This document shows, piece after piece, positions 17,399 through 25,693 of a stretch of 44,274 bases of DNA (position 1 is the first letter of the stretch; every line of letters begins with the position of its first letter). The notes under the pieces are model-generated. The model was not told where the DNA came from. It did no database searches and saw only the letters and a list, made by a program, of their open reading frames with translations. This stretch comes from Oscillospiraceae bacterium (GTDB taxonomy: Bacteria > Bacillota > Clostridia > Oscillospirales > Acutalibacteraceae). The translations under genes and the position numbers were made by a program. Where the stretch lies: NCBI GenBank assembly GCA_003538135.1, contig DPOR01000016.1, positions 1-44,274 on the forward strand, read 5' to 3'.

Positions 17399-17567
17399 AT
17401 AAAAGAAAAATAAACTTGCAGAATTATCTGTGACCTTCTCCGTTCAGATTATTAAACTTGTAAAAGGCCTGAAATAAAAGCACGAAACCGTGATTTCCAA
17501 TCAGTTCGGCCGTTCCGGTATCTATTTCGGCGCGAACACCCGGAAGTCGGAGCCGATAGGGGAGTAA
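17399..17567 (+). pseudogene. Remnant of a four-helix-bundle (23S rRNA IVS-type) protein gene
   Basis: Reading 17409-17474 gives NKLAELSVTFSVQIIKLVKG..., then TAA at 17475-17477; the same frame continues KHETVISNQFGRSGIYFGAN and stops at 17567. This resembles the N-terminal half of the small four-helix-bundle proteins whose signature is RSGTSIGAN. The expected ATG is ATA (17399) and an extra A near 17405 breaks the frame, so start loss, frameshift, nonsense and C-terminal truncation are all visible. The promoter and ribosome site upstream look intact. Family call is from motif memory. Confidence 0.65.
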
Positions 17568-17619
17568 TGCGTCCTAAAAGGCAGCGTTAATGCTTTAAAT
17601 TGAAATTCTGACATGCTTT

Positions 17620-17654
17620 ATCCCGATGCGGTTATGCACTGCATCGGGATTTTT
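17620..17654 (+). terminator. Plus-strand terminator downstream of the pseudogene
   Basis: ATCCCGATGC (17620-17629) pairs with GCATCGGGAT (17641-17650), followed by TTTT. Confidence 0.7.
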
Positions 17655-17685
17655 CGCGCAATAATTTGTATTTTCCATCGTGCAA

Positions 17686-17717
17686 CAAAAATCGAGCGGC
17701 CGCCGAAGCGACCGCTC
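17686..17717 (-). terminator. Terminator of the 830-residue surface protein gene
   Basis: On the minus strand GAGCGGTCGC pairs with GCGGCCGCTC (one G:T) around a TTCG tetraloop, then GATTTTTG. The same hairpin stands after the paralogous gene (20681-20711). Confidence 0.85.
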
Positions 17718-17736
17718 TTTTCAGTGTTCCGAAAGA

Positions 17737-20229
17737 TTAGCTTTCTTCTCTCTTCTTTTTCTTGCTGACAACAGTGCCTATTGCAGCACCGCCGCCGATT
17801 ACCAGAGCCGCAGCCCAGAGGAGTACGTTAGTCGTATCACCTGTGTCGGGTACGTCGGGTGTGCCGGGCTTGTCAGATGTACCGGGCTTATCGGGTGTGC
17901 CGGGCTTATCGGGTGTGCCGGGCTTATCGGGTGTACCGGGCTTATCGGGTGTACCGGGCTTATCGGGCTTGTCGGGTTTCGGGAAATCGGGCTTCGGGAT
18001 GTCGGGCAGGGTGGGCTTGTCGCCCTCGGTGCCGTCGGACTCGAATATGGCTTCGAGTATAACGTTCTCTGCGGGCATCTCGAATGTGGTAACGCTCTTG
18101 TTCTCTAACTTAACGTCGCCCTTGACGACCTTCCACTCCTTGAACTTGTAGCCGGGCTTTGCAATGGCAACGACCGTTACCTTTGTGCCTGCCTCGGAGT
18201 AAGGCGGATATGCAGCGCCTACGCCGTTTCCGTCAGTCTTGACCAATACGAAATGTACGTCGCGGATAACGCCCATGTCGTCCTCGACTTCCTCGAATAT
18301 AGCCTTAACGGTTACATCCTCGTCGGGCATTACAAACTTGCCGTCCTTTATCTCGACGCTGCCTCTGATGACCTGCCACTCCTTGAGGCGGTAGCCGGGC
18401 TTGCCCTTAGCGGTAAGGGTTATCTCGGTGCCTGCGATAGCGGCGCTCGGAGTTGCGAAAGCTTCTTCGCCGTTCTCGTCCTTGAGAACGATTATCTTGT
18501 GCTCTGCGGCGAATATGGCCTTAATTTCAACATCCTCGTCGGGCATTATGAACTTGTTGTCCTTTATTTCTACCTTGCCCTTTATGACCTGCCACTCCTT
18601 GAAAGCATAGCCTTCCTTGGGGGTAGCGGTGAGGGTTATCTCTTCGCCGTTCAGAGCCTTTTCCTTGTCGGCGGAAGCTTCGCCGTTGCCGTCGGTTGTA
18701 ACCTTGATGCTGCTCTCCTTGACGAAGATAACTCTGATAACAACATCTCTGTCGGGCATGATGAACTTGTCGCTCGCTATAGTGACCTTGTCGACGCCTT
18801 CTTCAACGACCTCTTCCCAACCGTAGAAGATCCAGCCGCTGTCGGGCTCTGCATGAAGGGTTATCTCCGTGCCCGCAACAGCGGTCTTGGGGACGGAATA
18901 GGTCTTGCCCTTGCCAACGGGGATTATCGTGATGCTGTGCTCCTCGGGGATTATCTCGGGGATTGCCTCGAAGATTGCCTTGACTTCAACGTCCTCGTCG
19001 GGCATGACAAACTTGTTGTCCGTTATCTCTATGCCGCCCTTTATGACCTGCCACTCCTTGAAGCGGAAGCCCTCCTTGGGAGCAGCGGTGAGGGTTATTT
19101 CGGTGTCTTTAACGGCTGCCTCTGCGGATGCGGATGCAGTGCCGTTTTCATCGGCCGTCACAGTGATGCTGTGCGTGATGGGATCGGTGTCGGGAGTCGC
19201 GGTCAATATCGGAAGCTTAAAGATAGCATAATATGTATATCCCATGTCGTTGGGGCTATACATGAGCAGATTCTCTGCCGCGCCGTAGCCTGTAAGATTG
19301 ATATTCTCTTTCTTGAGTTTCGAAGCGTCATAGGTATCGAGAACATCGAACAGGCAGCACAGATAGTACTGCGTATCGGCCTCATAGACGGCGGCGCTGT
19401 CCGCGGGCACTCTCGAGCTGAACACCGAGCTGATGTTAGTCGGGTCGGTGCAGATGAAATAGCCGTTGCCGTAGCCGCTGTCCCATTTGATGCCGGCGTT
19501 GTAGGGGCTCTGAGTGACAGCAGTCTTTGCTATCTCTCTCTGATAGCCGTAGTAGAACATAGAGAAGTTGGCGACGGGGGCGGCTATATCCAACTTCCAC
19601 AGATAGAAGCAGTCGAAAACCAGATCGGGATGAAACTGATCCTCTTGAGTGTATCCCAGCTTGATTCTGACAGTGGAGCCGGCATATGCGGAGAGGTCAA
19701 CTTCAACGGTTTCCCACTCTGCGGACTTCGTGGAGTTTATTTCATGATACTGAATTCTTTCATACTCTTTGCCGGCTGCCGAGACATAAATACCAATGGT
19801 ATCCCTTGCAAAGGTTCCGGTCATCATATGCCTAACTTCAAATGTGAGGAAGTACTTTTGATTGGATTCGAGCTGAAATTCGGGCAGCTCTAATGAGGAC
19901 GGGACTGATACAGTATGAGAATACTCACCCTCGTAAAACACCATTTCAGATTGGTTATCCACACCAAGATATTTTTCACCGTGATGCGGAACCATGTTCT
20001 CGATGGTGGTGCTGTTGGCGGTGCGGACGTATGTTTTGGTCTTATCACCTTTTTTCCATCCTGACGGCAGATCCGTTGCCCCTGCTTCAAATCCTTCAAA
20101 GCTCTCGGACCAGACTGCATCGCATCCAGCGCGGGTGTGGTCGGGCGTTGTACTGTCGGCAGAGACGATGACAATCATTCCGAACAGCATGAAGCAGCAG
20201 AGCATCATACTTAAAATGCGTTTTTTCAT
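17737..20229 (-). CDS. Wall-anchored surface protein with cleaved-adhesin-like domain and five InlB-type repeats
   Basis: An 830-residue exported protein. Signal peptide at 1-24. Residues ~35-215 (WSESFEGF...LPSGW...FDCFYLW) look like a jelly-roll of the cleaved-adhesin/MAM type. A region I do not recognise spans ~215-350. Five ~70-residue divergent InlB B-repeats (~350-740) end in phrases such as KFIMPDEDVEIKAIF. A proline-rich linker of six KPGT(P/S)D units follows, then VPDTG, a hydrophobic helix and KKKKREES, an LPXTG-like sortase signal. It is probably attached to peptidoglycan and projects its N-terminal domain to bind a surface or glycan. The downstream paralog lacks the adhesin-like domain. 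GGAGGAAC precedes the ATG. It is monocistronic, with its own promoter, long leader and terminator. Confidence 0.85.
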   Translation of the reverse strand: MKKRILSMMLCCFMLFGMIVIVSADSTTPDHTRAGCDAVWSESFEGFEAGATDLPSGWKKGDKTKTYVRTANSTTIENMVPHHGEKYLGVDNQSEMVFYEGEYSHTVSVPSSLELPEFQLESNQKYFLTFEVRHMMTGTFARDTIGIYVSAAGKEYERIQYHEINSTKSAEWETVEVDLSAYAGSTVRIKLGYTQEDQFHPDLVFDCFYLWKLDIAAPVANFSMFYYGYQREIAKTAVTQSPYNAGIKWDSGYGNGYFICTDPTNISSVFSSRVPADSAAVYEADTQYYLCCLFDVLDTYDASKLKKENINLTGYGAAENLLMYSPNDMGYTYYAIFKLPILTATPDTDPITHSITVTADENGTASASAEAAVKDTEITLTAAPKEGFRFKEWQVIKGGIEITDNKFVMPDEDVEVKAIFEAIPEIIPEEHSITIIPVGKGKTYSVPKTAVAGTEITLHAEPDSGWIFYGWEEVVEEGVDKVTIASDKFIMPDRDVVIRVIFVKESSIKVTTDGNGEASADKEKALNGEEITLTATPKEGYAFKEWQVIKGKVEIKDNKFIMPDEDVEIKAIFAAEHKIIVLKDENGEEAFATPSAAIAGTEITLTAKGKPGYRLKEWQVIRGSVEIKDGKFVMPDEDVTVKAIFEEVEDDMGVIRDVHFVLVKTDGNGVGAAYPPYSEAGTKVTVVAIAKPGYKFKEWKVVKGDVKLENKSVTTFEMPAENVILEAIFESDGTEGDKPTLPDIPKPDFPKPDKPDKPGTPDKPGTPDKPGTPDKPGTPDKPGTSDKPGTPDVPDTGDTTNVLLWAAALVIGGGAAIGTVVSKKKKREES
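17855..17962 (-). repeat. 18-bp tandem repeat coding the proline-rich linker
   Basis: About six copies of an 18-base unit (plus-strand form GGTGTGCCGGGCTTATCG) encode KPGTPD. Units differ by one or two bases, so copy number can change in frame by slippage or recombination and alter stalk length. Confidence 0.8.
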
Positions 20230-20632
20230 TTTGTTGTTCCTCCGATTTGTATTTTTGTTTCTCCCTCCTTTATTTTTTGGAAGGACTTTTTTTGCTCCGG
20301 CAAAAGCCGGTCTGACCTATGAGCTTTTACAGACCATATATCACCGCCCTTTTAAAACGCAAAAAACCGGGGACAGCGCAAAAATAGCCTGTCTCCGGCA
20401 TAGTTCTGTTTATTTTGTTATGCAAAAAGACCTGTTGCTGCAACAAAAGGGCAGAACGATTCACTCGGCTCTCGCCGAGGAAAATATCCGTCCTGCCGTA
20501 GTCTGTCATTGCAAGGTCCTCCGTCCGTTTTTTGGGTGCCGCAACCCGCGGGGTAGGGGGTATCGAATGAAGCAGATTATACTTTTGGTGTTTTCCAGGA
20601 TATATTATACCACCTGTAACAGAAAAGCGCAA
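20230..20632 (-). promoter_or_regulatory. Promoter and ~370-nt leader of the 830-residue surface protein gene
   Basis: On the minus strand TTGCGC (20632-20627), 17 nt, TATAAT (20609-20604); transcription would start near 20597, leaving a leader of about 370 nt. The leader holds a CTCGGC-GAGA-GCCGAG hairpin, a GGTCTTTTTGCATAA block, a stem around GACAGGC...CTGTC, and AAAAGGGCGGTGATAT. These blocks recur in the same order in the leader of the paralog. No known riboswitch class was recognised. Confidence 0.7.
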
Positions 20633-20680
20633 GTATTTTTGCGGATTATGTATATTATTCCACATAATATTCGCACGCAA

Positions 20681-20711
20681 AAAAATCGAGCGGCCGCCGA
20701 AGCGACCGCTC
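20681..20711 (-). terminator. Terminator of the 502-residue surface protein gene
   Basis: Same hairpin as at 17686-17717 (stem 20688-20697 with 20702-20711, TTCG loop on the minus strand), followed by GATTTTTTT. The copy shows that the terminator was duplicated with the gene. Confidence 0.85.
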
Positions 20712-20746
20712 TTTTTACTTTTGTTAGCGTGTCGGAAGATCAGAGA

Positions 20747-22255
20747 TTAGTTCTCTTCCTTCTTCTTCTTGCTGACAACGACAGTGCTTATAGCAGCGCC
20801 GCCGCCGAGAACCATAGCAGCAACCCAAAGGAGAACATTGGTGTTATCTCCGGTGTCGGGTACTTCGGGAGCCTCGGGATTGCTGGGAGCCTCGGGATTG
20901 CTGGGAGCCTCGGGAGTGCTCGGAGTGCTGGGATCCTCGGGCTTGTCGGGCTTGTTGGGCTTGTCGGGCTTCGGGAAATCAGGCTTCGGAATGTCGGGCA
21001 GGGTGGGCTTGTCGCCTTCGGTGCCGTCGGACTCGAATATAGCCTCAAGTATAACGTTCTCTGCGGGCATTACGAACGAAGCAATCTTCTTGTTCTCTAA
21101 CTCAACGCCGCCCTTGACGACCTTCCACTCCTTGAACTTGTAGCCGGGCTTCGCAATGGCAACGACCGTTACCTTTGTGCCTGCCTCGGAGTAAGGCGGA
21201 TATGCAACGCCGACGCCGTTTCCGTCAGTCTTGACCAATACGAAATGTATGTCGCGCTTAACGTTCATGTCGTCATCGTTCGGAGCGTCCTTGATTTCCG
21301 CAAAGATAGCCTTAACGGTGACATCCTCATCGGGCATAACGAACTTGTTGTCCTTTATCTCGACATTGCCTCTGATGACCTGCCACTCCTTGAAGTAGTA
21401 GCCGTCATTGCCCTTGGCGGTGAGAACTATCTCGGTGCCTGCGATAGCATCGGTTGCGGATGCGGAAGCGGTGCCGTTCTTATCAGTCAGAACAACGATC
21501 TTGTGCTCTGCGGCGAATATGGCCTTAATTTCAACATCCTCGTCGGGCATTATGAACTTGTTGTCCTTTATCTCGACGTTGCCCTTAACAACCTGCCACT
21601 CCTTGAAGGCATAGCCTTCCTTGGGGGTAGCGGTGAGGGTTATCTCATCGCCGTTGACAGCCGTTGCTTTATCGGCGGAAGCTTCGCCGTTGCCGTCGGT
21701 GGTAACTTTGATAGCGCTCTCCTTGGAGAAGATAACCTCGATAACAACATCCTCGTCGGGCATGATGAACTTGTCGCTGGCGATTGTGATATCGCCCTCA
21801 ACGACCTTCCAGCCTGCGAAGAAATAGCCGCTGTCGGGCTCTGCGGTAAGAACTATCTCAGTGCCGGCAATAGCAGTCTTGGGGTTGGAGTAAGCCTTGC
21901 CCATCTTGGAGGGCTTTACGGTGATCTTGTGCTCAACGGGGATCTTTTCAAAGACCGCATTGATAACAACGTCCGTGTCGGGCATAACGAACTTGTCGTC
22001 TGCTATCTCAATCTGACCCTCAACAACTTCCCACTTCAGGAATCTGAAGCCCTCGTTGGCTTCTGCTGTAAGGGTGATCTCCGTGCCTGCGACAGCGGTT
22101 TCCGCGGATGCGGTTGCAGTGCCGTTTTCGGTTGTAACGGTGATTGCGTGTGCAACGGGATCAACTTCGGGCTGATCGGGATCTGCGGAGACTGTGAAAA
22201 CCAGTCCGAACAGCATGAGGCAGCAAAGCAGCATGCTTAAAATTCGTTTTTTCAT
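20747..22255 (-). CDS. Wall-anchored surface protein with five InlB-type repeats (short paralog)
   Basis: A 502-residue exported protein. Signal peptide at 1-24, nearly identical to that of the 830-residue neighbour. Five divergent InlB B-repeats (~35-395) match the neighbour's repeats one to one, and repeats 3-5 are close to identical in both protein and DNA. A proline-rich linker (PSTPSTPEAPSNPEAP...) precedes VPDTG, a hydrophobic helix and KKKKEEN, an LPXTG-like sorting signal. It has no N-terminal adhesin-like domain, so it is the repeat stalk alone. GGAGGAAC precedes the ATG. The two genes are tandem duplicates, each with its own promoter and terminator; the near-identical 3' halves suggest recent duplication or gene conversion. 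Confidence 0.85.
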   Translation of the reverse strand: MKKRILSMLLCCLMLFGLVFTVSADPDQPEVDPVAHAITVTTENGTATASAETAVAGTEITLTAEANEGFRFLKWEVVEGQIEIADDKFVMPDTDVVINAVFEKIPVEHKITVKPSKMGKAYSNPKTAIAGTEIVLTAEPDSGYFFAGWKVVEGDITIASDKFIMPDEDVVIEVIFSKESAIKVTTDGNGEASADKATAVNGDEITLTATPKEGYAFKEWQVVKGNVEIKDNKFIMPDEDVEIKAIFAAEHKIVVLTDKNGTASASATDAIAGTEIVLTAKGNDGYYFKEWQVIRGNVEIKDNKFVMPDEDVTVKAIFAEIKDAPNDDDMNVKRDIHFVLVKTDGNGVGVAYPPYSEAGTKVTVVAIAKPGYKFKEWKVVKGGVELENKKIASFVMPAENVILEAIFESDGTEGDKPTLPDIPKPDFPKPDKPNKPDKPEDPSTPSTPEAPSNPEAPSNPEAPEVPDTGDNTNVLLWVAAMVLGGGAAISTVVVSKKKKEEN

Positions 22256-22659
22256 TTTTTTGTTCCTCCGATTCGTTGTTTTTTTAAGTTTTCCCCCGTG
22301 CGTTTTCGTGCGGAGGGAGTTGCCGTCCGGCTTGTCCGATTCGGCAAGTTGCAGTTTTGTCTGCTACATATCACCGCCTTTTCAAAACGCAAAGACCCGG
22401 GACAGGATCTGAAAGCCCGACTCCTGCGAAGTTCTATTTATTTTTTTATTATACAAAAAGACCTAAATCGCAATAAAAGTACGAATACTTTTCGGATTGC
22501 ACCGAAAAAACAATCGTCTCATATCCGGTTATTGCAGAGTCTTCCGTATGAACTTTTGGGCTGTACGCGGTTTGCGAAGCCTCGGCAAAAAAATAGAACA
22601 GCTTGTGTTTTTTTGTTATTTTATAAATATATTATATCATTTTGTAAAGGAAAGTGCAA
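22256..22659 (-). promoter_or_regulatory. Promoter and ~370-nt leader of the 502-residue surface protein gene
   Basis: On the minus strand TTGCAC (22659-22654), 17 nt, TATAAT (22636-22631), with a start point near 22624 and a leader of about 370 nt. It shares with the paralog's leader the GGTCTTTTTGTATAA block, AAATAGAACT, TTTGCGTTTTGAAAA and GGCGGTGATAT, and a hairpin at the same place with a different sequence (TTTTCGG/CCGAAAA). The gap holds no supportable gene. Bases 22660-22723 show nothing further. Confidence 0.7.
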
Positions 22660-22723
22660 GTGATTTAATAAAAACTATATACTTTGTTATAACGTAGTTT
22701 ATAAAATTTCCTTATATTTTAAG

Positions 22724-23536
22724 TTATATAATTCGCAGCGCCTCGAGCACCGATTTTTGATTTTCGAAGTTCGGAATTATCATGTCCGCGCCCGCGGAAA
22801 TGAGCCTTGCGCGCTTCTTTTCGTCTATGCCGTCGCCGGTTTTTTCGTCCGTCGCCGCGCCGACCGCATAGCCGCCGAGCTTCGCCGTGAGCTCGATTTC
22901 GACGAACCCGTCGCCGAAGGTGACAAGCTCCTCGGGGTCGAGCTTCTGCTCATCTATCATATTCTTTATTACCGCTTCCTTCGAGCAGTCGAGCAGCGCG
23001 TCCCTCGCGCCGTGGATGTCGCCGTCGAACAGCTCCCGAACGCCTATGAGCGACGCCTCATATATCACGTCATCCTCGTCCGTGCCGCTTGCGAGAAAGC
23101 ATCTTATCCCCGCGTCTCTGAGCGCCCTTACGAATTCGACCGACCCCTTGACCGCAAGGCTGTCGGGAGAGAGCGCGCCGCTTTCGAGCCCTCTCTTCCT
23201 GTCGGCTATCCGCATTTCGAGCCTGCGCAGATATTCCTTTTTATATTCGCCCGGGTCAACGTGCTCCCCGCCGCGTCGAACGACCGCCTCGTCAAGCGCG
23301 ATGCATTGGAATATGGTCTGCTTGCCCGTCAAGCGATCGACAAATTCGGTCACCTCTTCGCGTATGCCGTCCTCGCTCTCGCCAGTGCCGAGCGCCTCTA
23401 TGACCTCGCAGAAATAGGGAACCATGACCTTCTGCCAGCCCTCGCGGATAAGGCTTATCGTGCCGTCGAAATCGAACAGGGCGCATTTGAAGCCCGCGCC
23501 GGTGTATTCTTTTATTGTTTCAATTGAAAAACTCAT
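22724..23536 (-). CDS. HAD-superfamily phosphatase
   Basis: A 270-residue cytoplasmic protein with the HAD motif I nucleophile segment ALFDFDGTISL (near residue 20), motif II around LASGTDED and motif III/IV around VTFGDGFVEI. The cap between motifs I and II is alpha-helical, as in phosphoglycolate/beta-phosphoglucomutase-type members. It is last in a three-gene minus-strand operon, 18 bases after the PfkB kinase. A kinase-phosphatase pair on a sugar phosphate is a natural reading, as in heptose pathways where HldE works with GmhB, but the substrate is unknown. AAGAGG precedes the ATG. Confidence 0.8.
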   Translation of the reverse strand: MSFSIETIKEYTGAGFKCALFDFDGTISLIREGWQKVMVPYFCEVIEALGTGESEDGIREEVTEFVDRLTGKQTIFQCIALDEAVVRRGGEHVDPGEYKKEYLRRLEMRIADRKRGLESGALSPDSLAVKGSVEFVRALRDAGIRCFLASGTDEDDVIYEASLIGVRELFDGDIHGARDALLDCSKEAVIKNMIDEQKLDPEELVTFGDGFVEIELTAKLGGYAVGAATDEKTGDGIDEKKRARLISAGADMIIPNFENQKSVLEALRII

Positions 23537-23554
23537 CTCAATGCCTCTTGTTTT

Positions 23555-24562
23555 TTATTTTGCGAGCGCCTCTATTTCCTCGGGCGACGCGGTGCCCGTG
23601 ACGCCTATCTTCCTGACCGTTACGCCGGATGCGAGTGACGCAAATTCCGCCGCCGTTTTGAAATCGGCCTTTGCCGCCAACGCCGCGGAAAAGGCGGAGA
23701 GCGAAGTGTCACCCGCGCCGCAGATATCAATCTCGCCTTTATAGAGAACTGCCTCGACTGCCTCTGTAACGTTTCCGTCCGTCACCGCCGAGCCGCGCTT
23801 TCCGAGTGTGCAGAAAACGGTCGAGCGGTTCTTTTTCGCAAGCAGCTTCGCCGCCTCGATAAACTCGTCATATCCCGCGTCCGCGTAGCCCTCGTTATTA
23901 TAGACCGCGCGCCAGCATTCGACCTCGTTGGGCTTCAATATGCAGTCGGTATATTCGCCGATGCTGCAGCGGCTGTCCGCAATGACGGTGAGCCCCGCCA
24001 TTGCAAGGGCGATTATCTCATCGCGCACGCGCTTTGTTATTATGCCGAACATGAACTGATCGGCAACGCACAGCACGTCGATATTCTCGGCGACTTTTCG
24101 TAGGTTTTCAATGACCCTGTCCTCAGTCTCCTCTGATATCGGCTCGTAGTTGCCGAAGTCGAGACGCGGGTCCTCGTACTCAAGCTCCGATATGCCCTTT
24201 CGCATGGGCTTGCAGTAGGCGTTGGTGAAGCGGTCGGGCGCTTTGATAACAAAATCCCTGTTCATGCCGCTCTTTTCGAATATGTCTTCCATGAGCATAC
24301 CGCGCCAGTCGCCGCCGATAAGCGATACGGCAAAAAGCTCCTTGGGCGCGAGAGCCGCGAGATTCGCCGCAACATTTCCACCCGCGCCGAGATAGACCCG
24401 CTCGCCGACTATCGGCAGGGGATAGTGCGGAGTCTCGCGCGAAAGCTCGGATTTTCTCATGTCCGCGTGCCAGTAGATGTCAACGCAGAAGTCGCCGATT
24501 ATTCCTATTCGCGCGTTTTTTATGCCCGCGCATATTTTTTTGACCTGTTCCTTTGAAAGCAT
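23555..24562 (-). CDS. PfkB-family sugar kinase, HldE/RfaE-like
   Basis: A 335-residue ribokinase-fold enzyme. The start IGIIGDFCVDIYW, the AGGNVAANLAAL substrate segment (~residue 60) and the C-terminal CGAGDTSLSAFSAALA motif with the catalytic Asp (~residue 285) are intact. The N-terminal DxxxD...SRETPHYPLP pattern recalls the kinase domain of HldE, which phosphorylates heptose 7-phosphate; no cytidylyltransferase domain follows. It lies 23 bases after the deoxyhypusine-synthase-like gene and 18 before the HAD gene. I infer phosphorylation of an unusual sugar or sugar phosphate. Confidence 0.8.
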   Translation of the reverse strand: MLSKEQVKKICAGIKNARIGIIGDFCVDIYWHADMRKSELSRETPHYPLPIVGERVYLGAGGNVAANLAALAPKELFAVSLIGGDWRGMLMEDIFEKSGMNRDFVIKAPDRFTNAYCKPMRKGISELEYEDPRLDFGNYEPISEETEDRVIENLRKVAENIDVLCVADQFMFGIITKRVRDEIIALAMAGLTVIADSRCSIGEYTDCILKPNEVECWRAVYNNEGYADAGYDEFIEAAKLLAKKNRSTVFCTLGKRGSAVTDGNVTEAVEAVLYKGEIDICGAGDTSLSAFSAALAAKADFKTAAEFASLASGVTVRKIGVTGTASPEEIEALAK

Positions 24563-24585
24563 GGCTTAACCCTCGTTAAAGCTAT

Positions 24586-25551
24586 TTAAAGCTGCTCTTT
24601 GAGCTTGTCGTAAAGTGTGGGAATTGTTATCTGATGGTCGCCCTCGAAGTGCCAACCCCAACCGCCGCGGCAGGTCGGGCGGTTGACTATATTCTTGCGC
24701 GGGCGGTAATAGTAGTTCGGATCCTCGTAGCCTATCTTGCAGCGGAAGTTGCCCAGGCGCACGAGGTCGAAATTTGCGGTTGTTATATTAAATGTCGGAT
24801 AACCGAGATTTCGCGCTATCGAGAGCGTCTTTAAGAATACCTCGGGGCCTATGACTGCCGAGCCGAAGTTCAGGAAAACGCCGCCGTCGAGCTGGGACAC
24901 GCTGTAGGCCATCTTCTTGAAGTCGATTCCGGAGCATTTGCCGATGGCTCCCATGTCGCAGGTGGGGTGCTGATGGATGATATCCGTGCCGAGCGCTATA
25001 TGATAAGTTGCGGGAATGTCCAGCTTGTATGCGTTCCAAAGTATGCAGTCCTCGCGGTTGGGGAACTTTTCGGGGTGAATGTCTATGTACTCGCCGAGCG
25101 CCTCGCCGTAGCCCAAGTCGAGCTCCGCGCCGCGCTTAATTGCCTCGTTCATCCACGCGCCCGTCTGCTCCCACATTCCGAATGAGCCGTCCTCTATGGC
25201 GGTCGGCACATCCTCCGAGGTGCCGCCGAGATACGCCAGCTCAAAGTCGTGTATGCTCGTCGCACCGTTTGCGGCGATGTGCGTGATAACACCCATCTTC
25301 ATCAGCTCGATGACATAGCGCGAAAGGCGGTTCTTTACAACGTGAGCGCCCATGCTCCATATTACCGGATGCCCGTTCTTGCGCGCCTTGACTATTCTCT
25401 CAACAAGCTCGTCAAAGCCATCGTATACAAATTCCTCGTGCGGCGTGACCCCGGGAGTCATCATGTTGTCTATGGTGACGAGGTTGTGCCTGTCCTCGGC
25501 GGAATATGTCTTTATTCCTGAAAAATCAAGCTGCATCTGTCTGCGAAGCAT
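24586..25551 (-). CDS. Deoxyhypusine-synthase-like protein of unknown function
   Basis: A 321-residue cytoplasmic protein. The segment VITHIAANGATSIHDFELAYLGGTSEDV (~residues 88-115) strongly recalls the NAD-binding region of the deoxyhypusine synthase fold. Later segments (ALGTDIIHQHPTCDMGAIG, FLNFGSAVIGPEVFLK) recall the same group. Bacteria lack eIF5A, so the real substrate must differ; relatives near sugar-nucleotide genes exist, as I recall. It is first in an operon with a PfkB kinase and a HAD phosphatase. AAGGAGAG precedes the ATG, and a TGTTAAAAT extended -10 lies ~40 bases upstream. Confidence 0.55.
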   Translation of the reverse strand: MLRRQMQLDFSGIKTYSAEDRHNLVTIDNMMTPGVTPHEEFVYDGFDELVERIVKARKNGHPVIWSMGAHVVKNRLSRYVIELMKMGVITHIAANGATSIHDFELAYLGGTSEDVPTAIEDGSFGMWEQTGAWMNEAIKRGAELDLGYGEALGEYIDIHPEKFPNREDCILWNAYKLDIPATYHIALGTDIIHQHPTCDMGAIGKCSGIDFKKMAYSVSQLDGGVFLNFGSAVIGPEVFLKTLSIARNLGYPTFNITTANFDLVRLGNFRCKIGYEDPNYYYRPRKNIVNRPTCRGGWGWHFEGDHQITIPTLYDKLKEQL

Positions 25552-25645
25552 AATACACTCTCCTTAAATCATCGTTCTTATCGGATTTTAACATATTGCT
25601 GCGGAATTTACCACAGTTTTACTAAAATTTGTTGCAAATTCCCAC

Positions 25646-25679
25646 AAAAAGCAATACGCCCGCAGAATAACTGCGGGCG
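25646..25679 (-). terminator. Terminator of the hydrolase-symporter-zinc-ribbon operon
   Basis: On the minus strand CGCCCGCAG pairs with CTGCGGGCG (25679-25671 with 25665-25657) around TTATT, then TATTGCTTTTT. Confidence 0.7.
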
Positions 25680-25693
25680 CGCCTGCTTTAGGA

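Noticed and set aside
18253..19893. Long plus-strand frame (546 codons) across the 830-residue surface protein gene
   Set aside because: It is the reverse shadow of a gene with signal peptide, repeats and sorting signal; its translation shows low-complexity mirrored repeats and there is no ribosome site.
20327..20680. Possible leader-peptide frame inside the long leader of the 830-residue protein gene
   Set aside because: The best ATG (in GCAATGAC) is GCAATAAC in the paralog's leader and the frame is not kept, while RNA blocks are; structure is the better explanation.
20230..22624. Cyclic-di-GMP, cobalamin, TPP, SAM or other known riboswitch in the two leaders
   Set aside because: I looked for hallmark blocks such as the c-di-GMP GACGCAAAGCC core and the TPP CTGAGA and found none in the right arrangement.
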